Of a stretch of 34,687 bases of DNA, positions 5,771 to 14,788 are shown one piece after another. Below the pieces are notes generated by a model. The model was given only the letters and a program-made list of their open reading frames with translations, ran no database searches and had not been told where the DNA came from. The DNA lies in the NCBI GenBank assembly GCA_031261345.1, contig JAISKC010000030.1, forward strand, positions 1-34,687, given 5' to 3'. This DNA comes from Eubacteriales Family XIII. Incertae Sedis bacterium. GTDB taxonomy: Bacteria > Bacillota > Clostridia > Peptostreptococcales > Anaerovoracaceae. Position numbers and translations under genes: made by a program. Positions within the stretch are counted from its first letter, which is position 1; each line of letters begins with the position of its first letter.

Positions 5771-7669
5771 CTAGATGATATTCTTCGAATACACTACGTA
5801 GTCGTCCCACAGCTTCTCCATACACTTCGCCAAGCCTACCTGTAGCGACGACGCCGTATCGTAGTCCTCCGCCTCAAGCGACTCCTTGATGCGGAGAAGC
5901 ACCGACTTACTGTCGCCTCTATCCTTCGCGATGTAGTTTCTGAGCTTTTCAATTTCCGTCCACTTCGCACAGTCATACGCGTCGCTGTCCTCATGCATAG
6001 GATAGCAGCCTCTGACCCGAATGAGAGCGTCAACCTGCACCCTGTTCTGCAGCTCGGTAGCCCACTGCGCGACGATAGCCGTATAGTAAGACTCGAGGAG
6101 CTTTTCAGTGAAAATACCGCCTTTGAGCAGCACCGCAAACTTGTCGGGATACTTGCCGAAAGCACCGGCATTTTCCCAGACGGTTTCCGGCGGCTTGCTG
6201 AAGATTGCGTCTCTTTCCTCCTGCGTGTATTCCTCGAACACATCCTTCTCCGAGCGATACTCTCTATCCCTCTCGAGATAGAAAACTTCGTCTCCGGCCT
6301 TCTTGGATATGATCTGCTCAAGCTCCTTAGGAGTCTTTTCAGCAGAGGCGACAGCCTCGATACCATCGAGCATAGTGAGATAAGCGGCGGCCAAAATCAG
6401 GTAGCTGTTGGATTTTGGACAGGGCGCCCGAAGCTCAAAACGAGTCGCAAGCGGATTGTCCTTCTCGCGAACGAGTCCCGCGAGAACCGTACGATTTCTG
6501 GTCGTAGAAGCCGGATCGTGTCCGAGCGAAGTAACGATACAGACAGGGGCCTCAAACCCAGGCTTCAGCCTGTTGAGCGCATCGATAGTAGAAGCTACAA
6601 AAGGATTGACTACTTCATAGTTTTTCAGAAGTCCCATGATGGCGCCAAAGCCAATCGGCGACAAAAATTCTTCATCAGGCTTGACCGACGAAAACAGATT
6701 GACAAGTTTTCCGCCCGTTACCTTCGCGGCCGCACCGATATGAGTGTGCTCACCGTTTCCGGCGATACCTTCTATGGGTTTCGCCAAGAAGTTCACATCA
6801 AGTCCGTAGGTTCTGAAAACATCCTTGACCACATATTTGACGAAGAGCTCATTGTCGGCCGCCTGAAGAGCATTGTCGTAGGCCCAATCGATTTCTAGCT
6901 GCTCCATTATGTGCGTGTAGTGGCCGCTATCACCGAGCTGCGCCTTGACTCCGCCGACCTCTTTATGCCCCATCTCGACGCCAAATCCGTATTTGCCCAA
7001 AAGAGTGATAGTCTCTTCGAGAGCCGTTCTGACGGCACCACGCGTCCTCTGCCAATACTGCTCCTTGAGCTCCTGCGAGGTCGAAAGCTGCTCTCTGTCG
7101 CCCTTTTCCTCCGGCGTCATCACCCAAAATTCGAGCTCGGTCGCAGCCGTCAAGACGATCTCGGAAATCTCCTCTTCCTCCGAAAGTCCTATTATGGGCT
7201 TGATATAAGGATGCTCGGCTATAAGGGATTTCACCCTCTCGCCGAAATACGAAACCGTATTTTTAAGTATTTCCCTCGACCCGACCTCGGTCTTGTCGTT
7301 GTGCACGAGCGTAGCAGGAATTCTGAGCGTTCCCACATACCGTCCCGTCTTACTTATGACATTATCCAAATTGTAATCGACATACCAGTTGACATCGAGA
7401 TCGGGAATGATGTCAACCTTCGCATTGTTCAGTTCTGAAATCTTCGGGAGGACAACGCTCGACCCATCGGTTTGCACACCTTTTTTGAGAAGTTTTTCAA
7501 TATCCTTCTTGAACAATTCAATCGGAATCTTCTCGTCGGTATCATGACCGCCGAGGTCAACTCCGACCATCGATACGAATTGCACTTCCGGATGTTTGTC
7601 CAAAAGTTTTACAATCGCATCGCCCGTGTGCTTATCCTTTGGAATAACGTAGAGCATCTTGTCAAACAT
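5771..7669 (-). CDS. Glutamine synthetase, large divergent form (632 aa)
   Basis: This enzyme makes glutamine from glutamate, ammonia and ATP. Recognisable pieces of the glutamine-synthetase fold are DGSSV (68-72) in the beta-grasp region, the metal-binding TELEFW strand (Glu178, Glu180), GHKEVGG (234-240), the NGEHTHIG loop (305-312) that matches the ATP/metal His loop, and the RFELRAP...NSYLILAAAYLTMLDGI segment that binds substrate and closes the barrel. At 632 residues it is much longer than GSI (~440-470) and shorter than typical GSIII (over 700). About 150-170 residues follow the core, ending in a helical, charged tail. GGGAG lies eight bases before the start. It is flanked by serS and a UPF0182 membrane protein, with only 38 bases to the latter. 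The exact GS subtype is uncertain. Confidence 0.87.
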   Translation of the reverse strand: MFDKMLYVIPKDKHTGDAIVKLLDKHPEVQFVSMVGVDLGGHDTDEKIPIELFKKDIEKLLKKGVQTDGSSVVLPKISELNNAKVDIIPDLDVNWYVDYNLDNVISKTGRYVGTLRIPATLVHNDKTEVGSREILKNTVSYFGERVKSLIAEHPYIKPIIGLSEEEEISEIVLTAATELEFWVMTPEEKGDREQLSTSQELKEQYWQRTRGAVRTALEETITLLGKYGFGVEMGHKEVGGVKAQLGDSGHYTHIMEQLEIDWAYDNALQAADNELFVKYVVKDVFRTYGLDVNFLAKPIEGIAGNGEHTHIGAAAKVTGGKLVNLFSSVKPDEEFLSPIGFGAIMGLLKNYEVVNPFVASTIDALNRLKPGFEAPVCIVTSLGHDPASTTRNRTVLAGLVREKDNPLATRFELRAPCPKSNSYLILAAAYLTMLDGIEAVASAEKTPKELEQIISKKAGDEVFYLERDREYRSEKDVFEEYTQEERDAIFSKPPETVWENAGAFGKYPDKFAVLLKGGIFTEKLLESYYTAIVAQWATELQNRVQVDALIRVRGCYPMHEDSDAYDCAKWTEIEKLRNYIAKDRGDSKSVLLRIKESLEAEDYDTASSLQVGLAKCMEKLWDDYVVYSKNII

Positions 7670-7707
7670 ATGCTACTCCCTTCTTCTTACCTTCCTCTAT
7701 AAAACGA

Positions 7708-10638
7708 CTACTCCGCAGACAGCATCTCAAGATACCTCTGCAGATTTGCTAATTCCTTTCCGTAACCGGCCCAGTCGCCGCTCTTCTGGAGCTCAACCGC
7801 ATTGCTATAAGCCTCGTTCGCAGCCGCTATGAGTTCTTTTTGACTCATGCCCACATCGCCGCCGTCCGCACCATCTCCAGCGTCCACCTCATCACCATCG
7901 ACCGAATCCTCACCATCATCGACATTTTCAGAGCCAGGCAAGGTAGCCGTATTGTCGCCAACCCCCTGCCCGAACATGGCATCAAGAGCCTCCGCAAGAG
8001 TGGTCTCATAAGCAATCTTATCATTGTAGTAAATGATTACTCGCTTGACCTCCGGCATAGAGGAGTTGCTCGCCTTCAGATAGATGGGTTCGACATACAT
8101 TATACTGTTTTCGATAGGAATTACAAACATATTCCCTCGGCTGTAGGTCGATCCGGAATTTTCCCAAAGCGAGAAATCCTTCGAAATCGTCGCGTCCTGC
8201 GCAATCTGCGCGTCAACCTGCGACGGCCCCATGACAATCTTGCCCTTAGGGAATTGATAGAGCACGAGCTTCCCGTAGTTTTCGCCATCGTTTCTGGCCA
8301 CCAAAAGACTCGTCATATTGTTCTTGTCCTTGGGCGTGTAAGGAATGGAATTGACGAACTCCACGCTGTCCTCGCCCGGAAGTTTCATGATGTAGTAATT
8401 CGGTGTCATAGGAACTTCCTTGTCGGAGGCGCCGAGCTTTTCGTTTGCTATATCCCAGCGATCCTCGCCCTGATAGAAGACGTTCACGTTCTTGACGTGG
8501 TATCTCTTGTAGACGTTCGCCTGAATGTTCAGCATCGTGCCAGGATACCTGATGTGCTGATCGACGCCCTTGGGCATATCCTTAAATTCCCTGAACAGCT
8601 TCGGATAAATTTCCTTCAGCGTATTGGCAACGGGATCCTTGTCGTCCACACGATAAAATCCGGTGTCGCCGCTATATGCGTCTATTACTACCTTCACGGA
8701 ATTCCTGATGTAGTTTGTCGTGTCGCCCGCCGCGATATTGTAGGGCTCCGAATATGGATACTGCTTGCTCGTCGTGTAGGCGTCTATCACCCAGTAGAGC
8801 TTGCCCTCCGCCGTGACCATGTAGGGGTCCGAATACGAGAGATAAGGCATGATTTTCTCGACGCGCTCCGCGATGTTTCTGTTGATGATTATCTTGGAGT
8901 CCTTAGTAATGTTCGAGGACACGAGCAGCTTCATGCTCCTCTCCTGTATGGCGAACATCACCCTGTTGAACAGATTGAGCTTGATGCCCGAATCGGCGTC
9001 AAACGTGGTCGAGGCGTTGTCCGTCCCCGTTGGATAATCGAACTCCTCCTCCTTCGTGTTCACGACGATATACTCGTTCGAAAGCTCCCCGAAGTAAATC
9101 TGAGGTGTCGTGATTTCTATCTCTTCCACCTGAGATTCGGGTGGAATGTTCTTGATAAGAAGATCCGGCTGACCGCTCGTCGTAACCTTGTCAACCCTCG
9201 AGAGGGTGACGCCGTAGCCATGCGTGTATTTCAGATGCAAGTTGAGCCACTGTTGCGGTAGCTTGCTCTCGTCGATTTCTCTCGCCGTCAGGAAGGTCTG
9301 CGTGTATTCGCCGTTGATCATATACCTGTCAACATCGACGTCGTTGAAATCGTAATACTGCCTGATACTCTGCGTAGAATTGTAGAATATCTTCGCAGGA
9401 TCGTAGTCGTTTATTCTGATATTTTTGATGGTATCCTTGTTGTTCACGATGTCTTCGCCCGTCAACTCGTTGTCCGCGGCGAAGTCCTTGACGCTCACGT
9501 TTTGAAGGTCGTAGGCGTTCTGCGTATACTCGATATTGTATCCGAGATACTTGCTTTCCTTGTTGATAGCATCGGGCGAAACGATGAGGTTTTGAACCAA
9601 AGTTTCAGCACCCATGCCGACTACGCCGAGTGCAACCATGATGATAGGCACGACGATAACGGTCTTCAGTTTCTTCTTTTTGATACCGATGGCAAAAGCT
9701 ATGGCGGCAATGACCGAAAGGACTATCAACGCTCTATAGACCCAGAGCGTGATGTTGATGTCCGTGAAAGCCGCACCGTAGAGGACGTCCGTGCTCGTAT
9801 AGAGCAAATCAAACTGCCTGAGCAGGAAGTTGATGCCGACCATGAGGAAGAACAAAATGCCGAGCACCGTGATTTGCTTCGAGGCGATATGGAAAATCTC
9901 CTTGAATTGGCCGCTGCCCGCCTGCACCTGAGGTTTTGCCTTGGCCTTTCCGCCGCCAAATGTATCAGGGTCAATGCCGAAGGACTTGAGCAAATTCTCG
10001 AAGAACGGGCTCGCCTTTTTCGCACTCGCCTTTCTTCTCGCGCTCAATTCATCCTCTTCTTCCACGTCCGGTTCAGCCTTAGGAACGCTGCTCGCCGGTG
10101 CAATGCTGAGAAGCAGTGCGTAGTAAACGAAGGTCATGAGAGCAAAGATGATGATGCCGACTATGACGATGTTGTTCACGCCGTGAATGAACTGCAATTT
10201 GAACAGGTAGAACGAGACATCCTGATTGAATATCGGGTCCTTGATGTCAAACGATGTGCTGTTTCCGAACTGCAATGAGGTGAACCAAACGCTGTTTATC
10301 GTGATATACGAGATGACCAGCGATGCTATTGCGGATATGATGACGCCGATACGGCTCTGCCCTTTTTTGCCGAGCCTTTCCTTGGCGACGATGGTTCTCT
10401 TGTGATAGCCCTTGTTGATTGCTCTGAGGTAGAGTATCCCGAGCGTGAAAAGGACCACGAACACGGGCACACCTATCTCGATCTTTGTGAGCAACTCCTT
10501 GAGGAACACGCTGACATATCCCAAATCCTTGAACCACAGGAATTCAGTAATGAACCCCGTGAGTAATGCAACCAAAGCAAACAGTACTACAGCCACTACG
10601 ATAATGATAATTATTGCTTTCTTCAATTTGTCGCTCAT
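7708..10638 (-). CDS. UPF0182 family membrane protein
   Basis: This 976-residue protein matches the UPF0182 (COG1615) family, whose function is unknown. It opens with a hydrophobic helix after MSDKLKKA. About seven membrane segments follow in the first ~340 residues, with the family signature FNQDVSFYLFKLQF between the third and fourth. A large, mostly extracytoplasmic globular domain follows (about 345-900). A cytoplasmic loop near 185-230 is charged and lysine-rich. The C-terminus carries a glycine/aspartate-rich acidic linker (about 900-930) and then a short helical segment (SQKELIAAANEAYSNAVELQKSGDWAGY), as in other family members where it resembles a repeat binding module. AAGGAG lies six bases before the ATG. 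The gene sits between pckA and glnA; nothing in the context reveals its task. Confidence 0.92.
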   Translation of the reverse strand: MSDKLKKAIIIIIVVAVVLFALVALLTGFITEFLWFKDLGYVSVFLKELLTKIEIGVPVFVVLFTLGILYLRAINKGYHKRTIVAKERLGKKGQSRIGVIISAIASLVISYITINSVWFTSLQFGNSTSFDIKDPIFNQDVSFYLFKLQFIHGVNNIVIVGIIIFALMTFVYYALLLSIAPASSVPKAEPDVEEEDELSARRKASAKKASPFFENLLKSFGIDPDTFGGGKAKAKPQVQAGSGQFKEIFHIASKQITVLGILFFLMVGINFLLRQFDLLYTSTDVLYGAAFTDINITLWVYRALIVLSVIAAIAFAIGIKKKKLKTVIVVPIIMVALGVVGMGAETLVQNLIVSPDAINKESKYLGYNIEYTQNAYDLQNVSVKDFAADNELTGEDIVNNKDTIKNIRINDYDPAKIFYNSTQSIRQYYDFNDVDVDRYMINGEYTQTFLTAREIDESKLPQQWLNLHLKYTHGYGVTLSRVDKVTTSGQPDLLIKNIPPESQVEEIEITTPQIYFGELSNEYIVVNTKEEEFDYPTGTDNASTTFDADSGIKLNLFNRVMFAIQERSMKLLVSSNITKDSKIIINRNIAERVEKIMPYLSYSDPYMVTAEGKLYWVIDAYTTSKQYPYSEPYNIAAGDTTNYIRNSVKVVIDAYSGDTGFYRVDDKDPVANTLKEIYPKLFREFKDMPKGVDQHIRYPGTMLNIQANVYKRYHVKNVNVFYQGEDRWDIANEKLGASDKEVPMTPNYYIMKLPGEDSVEFVNSIPYTPKDKNNMTSLLVARNDGENYGKLVLYQFPKGKIVMGPSQVDAQIAQDATISKDFSLWENSGSTYSRGNMFVIPIENSIMYVEPIYLKASNSSMPEVKRVIIYYNDKIAYETTLAEALDAMFGQGVGDNTATLPGSENVDDGEDSVDGDEVDAGDGADGGDVGMSQKELIAAANEAYSNAVELQKSGDWAGYGKELANLQRYLEMLSAE

Positions 10639-10661
10639 TTTATCTCCTTAAATTAAGCTTC

Positions 10662-10699
10662 TGCTACATGTCATTGCTTTTGCTACATGCCATTGCCTC
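10662..10699. repeat. Two-copy 19-bp tandem repeat
   Basis: Two adjacent 19-bp units, each beginning TGCTACATGYCATTGC, occupy 10662-10680 and 10681-10699 with two or three differences. A truncated third unit (TGCTATGG) runs directly into the palindromic repeat at 10705. The block lies between the pckA stop and the UPF0182 start. Confidence 0.8.
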
Positions 10700-10704
10700 T
10701 GCTA

Positions 10705-10731
10705 TGGATTGCGGGTCGAACCCGCAATGAC
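10705..10731 (+). repeat. Dispersed palindromic repeat, copy 2
   Basis: TGGATTGC...GCAATGAC with 9-bp arms ATTGCGGGT (10708-10716) and ACCCGCAAT (10720-10728) around CGA. It is nearly the same as copy 1 except for the loop. It lies seven bases after the pckA stop, so the transcript can form a hairpin there; the lack of a T-run argues against an ordinary terminator. Confidence 0.85.
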
Positions 10732-10738
10732 AACTTTG

Positions 10739-12391
10739 CTAAATCTTCTTTACAATTGATTCGAGCTCTTCTAATGCTTCCTTGGGGAGTGCGTCCCTGC
10801 CAGCCTTGAATTCATTTCTCGACTTCACATAATCAACCCTGCCTTGGAATGACTTCTTGACGAGTTCCTTGTACGCCGCGTCGGAGAAGTTTGGAATAAA
10901 GCCTTCAATATCGAGGGTTTCAATGCCAGGAAGCGAACCAAATGGCTTGAACTCTCCCGTGCCGTCAACGATTGCCTCGATGATACCGATAGTTACTTCC
11001 TTAGGAATTTTCTTGTCGAGGAAATGCCCCGTGTTCACGACATAGCAAGCAACGCCTCTGTTCTCAAACAGGAACTTGAACTTGTCATAATCGTTGACCA
11101 AAGGATACGTCCTGAACGGATTTGCGTAGTTCTCAAACACGAGTGCATCGGGATCGACACCTTCGGCGAGTTTTTCGGCCGACGACCGCTTAGTCGCGAG
11201 GCAAGCACCCATTACTGAGGCGAGCACGGGATTTGTGAGCTTGACGACGGGCGGAAGCGAGTGGTCCTTCATGAGCCAGAACACGGTGTTGATAGGCTCG
11301 TCCATCTTGTCCACCCTATTCGGTGCCCAGAGCTTCGACTTGATTGCGCGCCCATTGCCGTTTCTGATGTCCTCGGTAACAAGGACCTTTTTGCCTTCGT
11401 TGTCCAAGGTGATACCGCAATTTTGTACGGTAATGAGAAACTTATTGTCGGGTGATGTGAGCGGGTAATCCTGTGTTTTGTCGAAATATGAAGGTTCGAG
11501 AGCAACGGTCGAGCCGTCCTCTGAGCTGATGATGTAAGCGTCGTCGTGAAGCACAGTAACGTCGTATTTGCCTTCGTGCTTTGCGTGCGTGAGTGTCGAT
11601 TTGCCCGAGCCCGAAAGTCCGAATACACCGAGGACATGCTTGCCGCCGTCCTTCTTCACCATTCTCTTGAGTCCGCCATGACACGATGCATAACCGTTTC
11701 TGTTGGCTATGCCCCAAGCGAGTGTGAGCGTACCCTTCTTGTGCTCCCCGAAATATCTCATTCCGAGAAGACACGCACAGTTGTGCTCCGGATCGAAATA
11801 GGCAAGCCCATCAGGGAACTTAGGATGCTTGAAGTCCGGATCCGACAAGATGAAAATTTCGGGCTCGTCGCCAATCGGCTTCGAGTCGGCATATATCTTG
11901 TCATAAATCTCGTTGATATACTGGAAATTGAGTAGCCAGTTGAGAAGAGTATTCTCATATGTCTCCGGAATCAGCAGGTTCGCCTTGATGATGAAATCCT
12001 TATCGAGACCGATGTATGACTGCGCGTGATACATAGTCTTGTATCTCGTATTGTAGGCGGCCTCTCTCAAGACCTTTGCAATGTCGGCCTCCTCGACGCC
12101 AACCTCGCCCAAGATGACCCTTGCGCCTGCAAATCTGCCGACCGTTTCTCCATCGTTGAAGAGCAGAATGTTCGCGCCGTCGGGAAGTCCAATCTCTTCC
12201 GGCTTGAAGATGGGCATGTCCGTTTCGACCGTGCCGGTTGTCTCCTTCGCCAAACGATATGCCTCCTTGAGGTCGTTCAGCCTCTTGACATTGTTGCCAT
12301 AAAATGCCGTCTCAATCGTTGTCCTCGACATTGAAAAAGCTCTTTTTCCCTGAGTGATATCCTCTCTTCTAAATCCTGAAATACTTGACAT
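10739..12391 (-). CDS. pckA: Phosphoenolpyruvate carboxykinase (ATP)
   Basis: This 550-residue cytosolic enzyme interconverts oxaloacetate plus ATP with phosphoenolpyruvate, CO2 and ADP. In many anaerobes it runs towards oxaloacetate and makes ATP. The P-loop kinase-1a motif is GLSGSGKS (258-265). The metal/kinase-2 region reads VLHDDAYII (280-288) and the glutamate-containing substrate loop is near ALEPSYFDK (297-305). The N-terminal half holds the oxaloacetate-binding domain (GRFAGARVILGE). The family is usually 520-540 residues, so this is full length, although the sequence is divergent. GGAGG lies seven bases before the ATG. Palindromic repeats flank the gene on both sides (10705 and 12429), so it may be a separate transcription unit. 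Confidence 0.93.
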   Translation of the reverse strand: MSSISGFRREDITQGKRAFSMSRTTIETAFYGNNVKRLNDLKEAYRLAKETTGTVETDMPIFKPEEIGLPDGANILLFNDGETVGRFAGARVILGEVGVEEADIAKVLREAAYNTRYKTMYHAQSYIGLDKDFIIKANLLIPETYENTLLNWLLNFQYINEIYDKIYADSKPIGDEPEIFILSDPDFKHPKFPDGLAYFDPEHNCACLLGMRYFGEHKKGTLTLAWGIANRNGYASCHGGLKRMVKKDGGKHVLGVFGLSGSGKSTLTHAKHEGKYDVTVLHDDAYIISSEDGSTVALEPSYFDKTQDYPLTSPDNKFLITVQNCGITLDNEGKKVLVTEDIRNGNGRAIKSKLWAPNRVDKMDEPINTVFWLMKDHSLPPVVKLTNPVLASVMGACLATKRSSAEKLAEGVDPDALVFENYANPFRTYPLVNDYDKFKFLFENRGVACYVVNTGHFLDKKIPKEVTIGIIEAIVDGTGEFKPFGSLPGIETLDIEGFIPNFSDAAYKELVKKSFQGRVDYVKSRNEFKAGRDALPKEALEELESIVKKI

Positions 12392-12428
12392 GCGTACTCC
12401 TCCTATCTTTCTCCTAGTTTACTTCCAT

Positions 12429-12453
12429 CATTGCGGGTCCGTCCCACAATCCA
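12429..12453 (-). repeat. Dispersed palindromic repeat, copy 3 (inverted, imperfect)
   Basis: CATTGCGGG (12429-12437) and CCCACAATCCA (12443-12453) form arms with one mismatch. Relative to copies 1 and 2 the element is reversed, as shown by the TCCA end lying on the right. It sits between the gene for the acidic membrane protein and pckA, four bases from the former's stop. Confidence 0.75.
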
Positions 12454-12457
12454 CTAA

Positions 12458-14695
12458 CTATTTTATAATCTCAATATCCTCAACCTTGAGACTTTTATCA
12501 ACCACAGCGAGTGAATAGACCTTGTTCCGAACCATCTCGGTTGCTCCCTCCTCGCCAAGTGTGATGATCTCCTTTGTCCAGACGAATACTTTCGTCCGAT
12601 CCAGCCTTATATCTCCTATACCCAAGTATTTGAAAGTGACCGCAATATCTGCGCCGCCCTTCTCGCCTTCAAGAATGGTTTTGATTTTGTCGCCTGTTGT
12701 CCAATCGAAAATATCATCGTTTGTGCCGCTCATGTAGGACACCCAATCCGAATTGTATCCGATGATGCAGGCGACCGCGGTTTCGTCGATAAGAATGTTC
12801 TTTTTCCCATCTTTCGTCAACAGGTTGTTGGTAATAGCCGTTGAATTGGAAATTCCGGATGTTTGATACACCGACGCGGGATTGTAGGCGGCCTCTGAAT
12901 CCGCCGCAATCTGCTCTATGCTCGTCTTGCTCGGCACCTGACTGGAAACGAGAGCATTCTTGTTCGCAGTAGGCGTGATGGCTTCCGTTTCGCCAGGATT
13001 GGCGACCTCTTCCTCGGTAGCCGGTTCCGCCCCGAAGAGTTTTTCGCCGATGAGGCTCATCGCATCCCTGACGTAGTATGCGCCATAGGTATCCGGTGCA
13101 AACTTGAGGAGTGCGAAGCAGACTATGCATATGAGCACGGCCATCGTGGCTATAGTAATGAGCACCGATATAATAATTTCCTTTGCGGTCGGCTTGTCCG
13201 AGGATTTTTTAACCTCGGGCTCCTCACCCTCTGTCATTCCGGCCTCACCCTTTGTCATTCCGGCCTCACCCTCTGTCATTCCGGCCTCCGAGCCGGAATC
13301 TGGCTCGTCCTCCTTTGCAGCTTCGGCCTCACCCTCTTGCTTTGGCTCCGATGGAAGTCCCAAGTCCACTGACTCAAGTGCCGCAAGTTCCTCTTCGGTC
13401 ATACTGCGAACAATCGTAGCCTGTTCTGTAGGCGCAGGTTCTGCCACCTCGGGTTCTTCATGACCATAGAAGAATTTGTATTCGCTTTCTGTCTTCTCAG
13501 GCTCATCTGCTACCGCCTCGGGCTCCGGCTCTTCTTCTGTCGGTTCATCAAACGGAAAGACGATGGGCGGATCAATTTTCTCTGCCGCATCCACTACAGG
13601 CTCGTCGCTTATCTGGGGAACGAAAGTCTCCTCGTTAAGCTCCTCAAGAAATTCCTCAAAGACGGCCTCATCATCGGCCTCCTTTGCAGCTTCCTCCTCG
13701 GCCTCACTCTCTGTCATTCCGGCCTCAACTTCTGTCATTCCGGCCTCCGAGCCGGAATCTGGCTCGCCTTCAACAACAGGAAACTCAATAGTAGGCTCGT
13801 CCACATTCACGGACTCAAGCTCATCGAAAAAATCAAAATCAGGGCTGTCGTCAACCTCATCGTCCTCGGCATCATCAGGTTCAGCGTCAGTCAAAGCCTC
13901 CGGCTCGCCAATCACTTCAAGCTCAGAAACTGCCGCCGCCTCGATGGGAATTTCAGGCTCTATCACCACCGGCTCTAGCTCTATCTTGGGGACAACCTCG
14001 CCCTTCTTCTCAAGCTCGCTATCGACCTTCCGCCTTATCTCCTTCAGAATATCCAAATCCGCATGGGCAAGATAGCTCTCAATGCGCTCCTCCACATAGG
14101 CCTTGGCATTGTCGCCCGTCACCAAAACGTCCGGTGTCGGCTCCACATCATCAAAAGGCTCTTCGTCCACAAATTGATTCTTAGGTTCGGGAAGCGTCGC
14201 CTGCCTCTTGCGAATTTTTTCTATCTCATCGTCGAGAAGCTCCTGAAACTCCTCGTTCTTCTTGTCCACCTCAAACTTCGAAATCTCAATAGGATCCTCG
14301 GACAAATGAAATATCTCGTCCGTCACGGAGGGCTCCTCCACCAAAGGAGTTTCCACCGCCTCAGGCACCCCTGAAGGAGCCTCTGTCATTCCGGCCTCCG
14401 AGCTTTTTTCCACTTCCTCGTGTTTCTCAGGAACATTACTGAAAAACGACGGGATTTTCACATCGCCGAAAACGAACTCTTTTCCGAAATCCCTATGCAA
14501 AAGGTCGTCCGCAGTCTCCGGATCCGTAGTCTCCGGCTCCGTAGCCTCCGGAATAGCGGGGGCTTCCTCCAGAGCGGGTTTCTTCTTCCCCTCGGCAATC
14601 TCCCTGCGACGCCGCTCAATCCTCTCGGCCGCCGTCAACCCATCATCTTCCCCATAGAGAATCTTATTTATTGCGTCAATTATTTCGTCGCTCAT
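12458..14695 (-). CDS. Large acidic single-pass membrane protein, hypothetical (745 aa)
   Basis: Residues 1-~500 are very acidic (long Glu/Asp/Pro tracts) and probably disordered in the cytoplasm, apart from short helical pieces such as AAERIERRRREIAEGKKK (22-39). A single membrane helix follows at about 507-530 (IIISVLITIATMAVLICIVC). The ~215-residue C-terminal part lies outside and contains a small globular region (about 630-745, YNSDWVSYMSGTNDDIFDWTTGD...). I see no signal peptide, so the topology is N-in/C-out. The acidic region contains the repeated peptide EAGMTE six times in three clusters. These derive from a palindromic DNA repeat at 13233-13307, 13713-13766 and 14385-14404. The start is ATG at 14695 with GGAAGG seven bases upstream; an upstream ATG at 14734 has none. 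No family is recognised; a scaffold or wall-interacting role is only inference. Confidence 0.85.
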   Translation of the reverse strand: MSDEIIDAINKILYGEDDGLTAAERIERRRREIAEGKKKPALEEAPAIPEATEPETTDPETADDLLHRDFGKEFVFGDVKIPSFFSNVPEKHEEVEKSSEAGMTEAPSGVPEAVETPLVEEPSVTDEIFHLSEDPIEISKFEVDKKNEEFQELLDDEIEKIRKRQATLPEPKNQFVDEEPFDDVEPTPDVLVTGDNAKAYVEERIESYLAHADLDILKEIRRKVDSELEKKGEVVPKIELEPVVIEPEIPIEAAAVSELEVIGEPEALTDAEPDDAEDDEVDDSPDFDFFDELESVNVDEPTIEFPVVEGEPDSGSEAGMTEVEAGMTESEAEEEAAKEADDEAVFEEFLEELNEETFVPQISDEPVVDAAEKIDPPIVFPFDEPTEEEPEPEAVADEPEKTESEYKFFYGHEEPEVAEPAPTEQATIVRSMTEEELAALESVDLGLPSEPKQEGEAEAAKEDEPDSGSEAGMTEGEAGMTKGEAGMTEGEEPEVKKSSDKPTAKEIIISVLITIATMAVLICIVCFALLKFAPDTYGAYYVRDAMSLIGEKLFGAEPATEEEVANPGETEAITPTANKNALVSSQVPSKTSIEQIAADSEAAYNPASVYQTSGISNSTAITNNLLTKDGKKNILIDETAVACIIGYNSDWVSYMSGTNDDIFDWTTGDKIKTILEGEKGGADIAVTFKYLGIGDIRLDRTKVFVWTKEIITLGEEGATEMVRNKVYSLAVVDKSLKVEDIEIIK
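13233..13307 (-). repeat. In-frame cluster of palindromic repeat units, array A
   Basis: GTCATTCCGGCCTC recurs at 13233, 13254 and 13275, exactly 21 bases apart. The last unit continues into a complete palindrome with arms ATTCCGGC (13278-13285) and GCCGGAAT (13292-13299), ending TCTGGCTCG. In the coding frame this gives PDSGSEAGMT plus two further EAGMT units of seven codons each. Confidence 0.9.
13713..13766 (-). repeat. In-frame cluster of palindromic repeat units, array B
   Basis: GTCATTCCGGCCTC occurs at 13713 and 13734, again 21 bases apart, and the second copy continues through the same complete palindrome to GGCTCG at 13766. It encodes PDSGSEAGMTEVEAGMT, the same peptide as array A. 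Confidence 0.9.
14385..14404 (-). repeat. Half copy of the palindromic repeat in coding sequence
   Basis: Only the left arm and loop (GTCATTCCGGCCTCCGAGC) are present; the right arm is lost. It encodes SEAGMT near residue 100 of the acidic protein, which looks like a decayed third insertion. Confidence 0.8.
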
Positions 14696-14788
14696 CACAC
14701 ACCTTCCAAATAATGCACCGTGTTGCTGTAGCAATCAGACATAGCTATAACAATAAGCGTTATACTCATATAATCAAAAAATTATATC

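Noticed and set aside
4868-5845. Long plus-strand open frame opposite serS (325 codons)
   Set aside because: It lies wholly antisense to a clear SerRS with motifs 2 and 3, has no family resemblance, and reflects codon bias of the real strand.
5993-6898. 301-codon plus-strand open frame opposite the glutamine synthetase
   Set aside because: It is antisense to an intact enzyme and its composition is typical of a shadow frame.
7840-9261. 473-codon plus-strand open frame opposite the UPF0182 gene
   Set aside because: The minus strand carries a well-conserved membrane protein; the antisense product is rich in Arg, His, Ile and Val with no motif or ribosome-binding site.
13233-13307. CRISPR-like short repeats
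   Set aside because: The units are 21 bp with no unique spacers, lie in a coding frame and end in a palindrome; this is a protein-coding tandem repeat.
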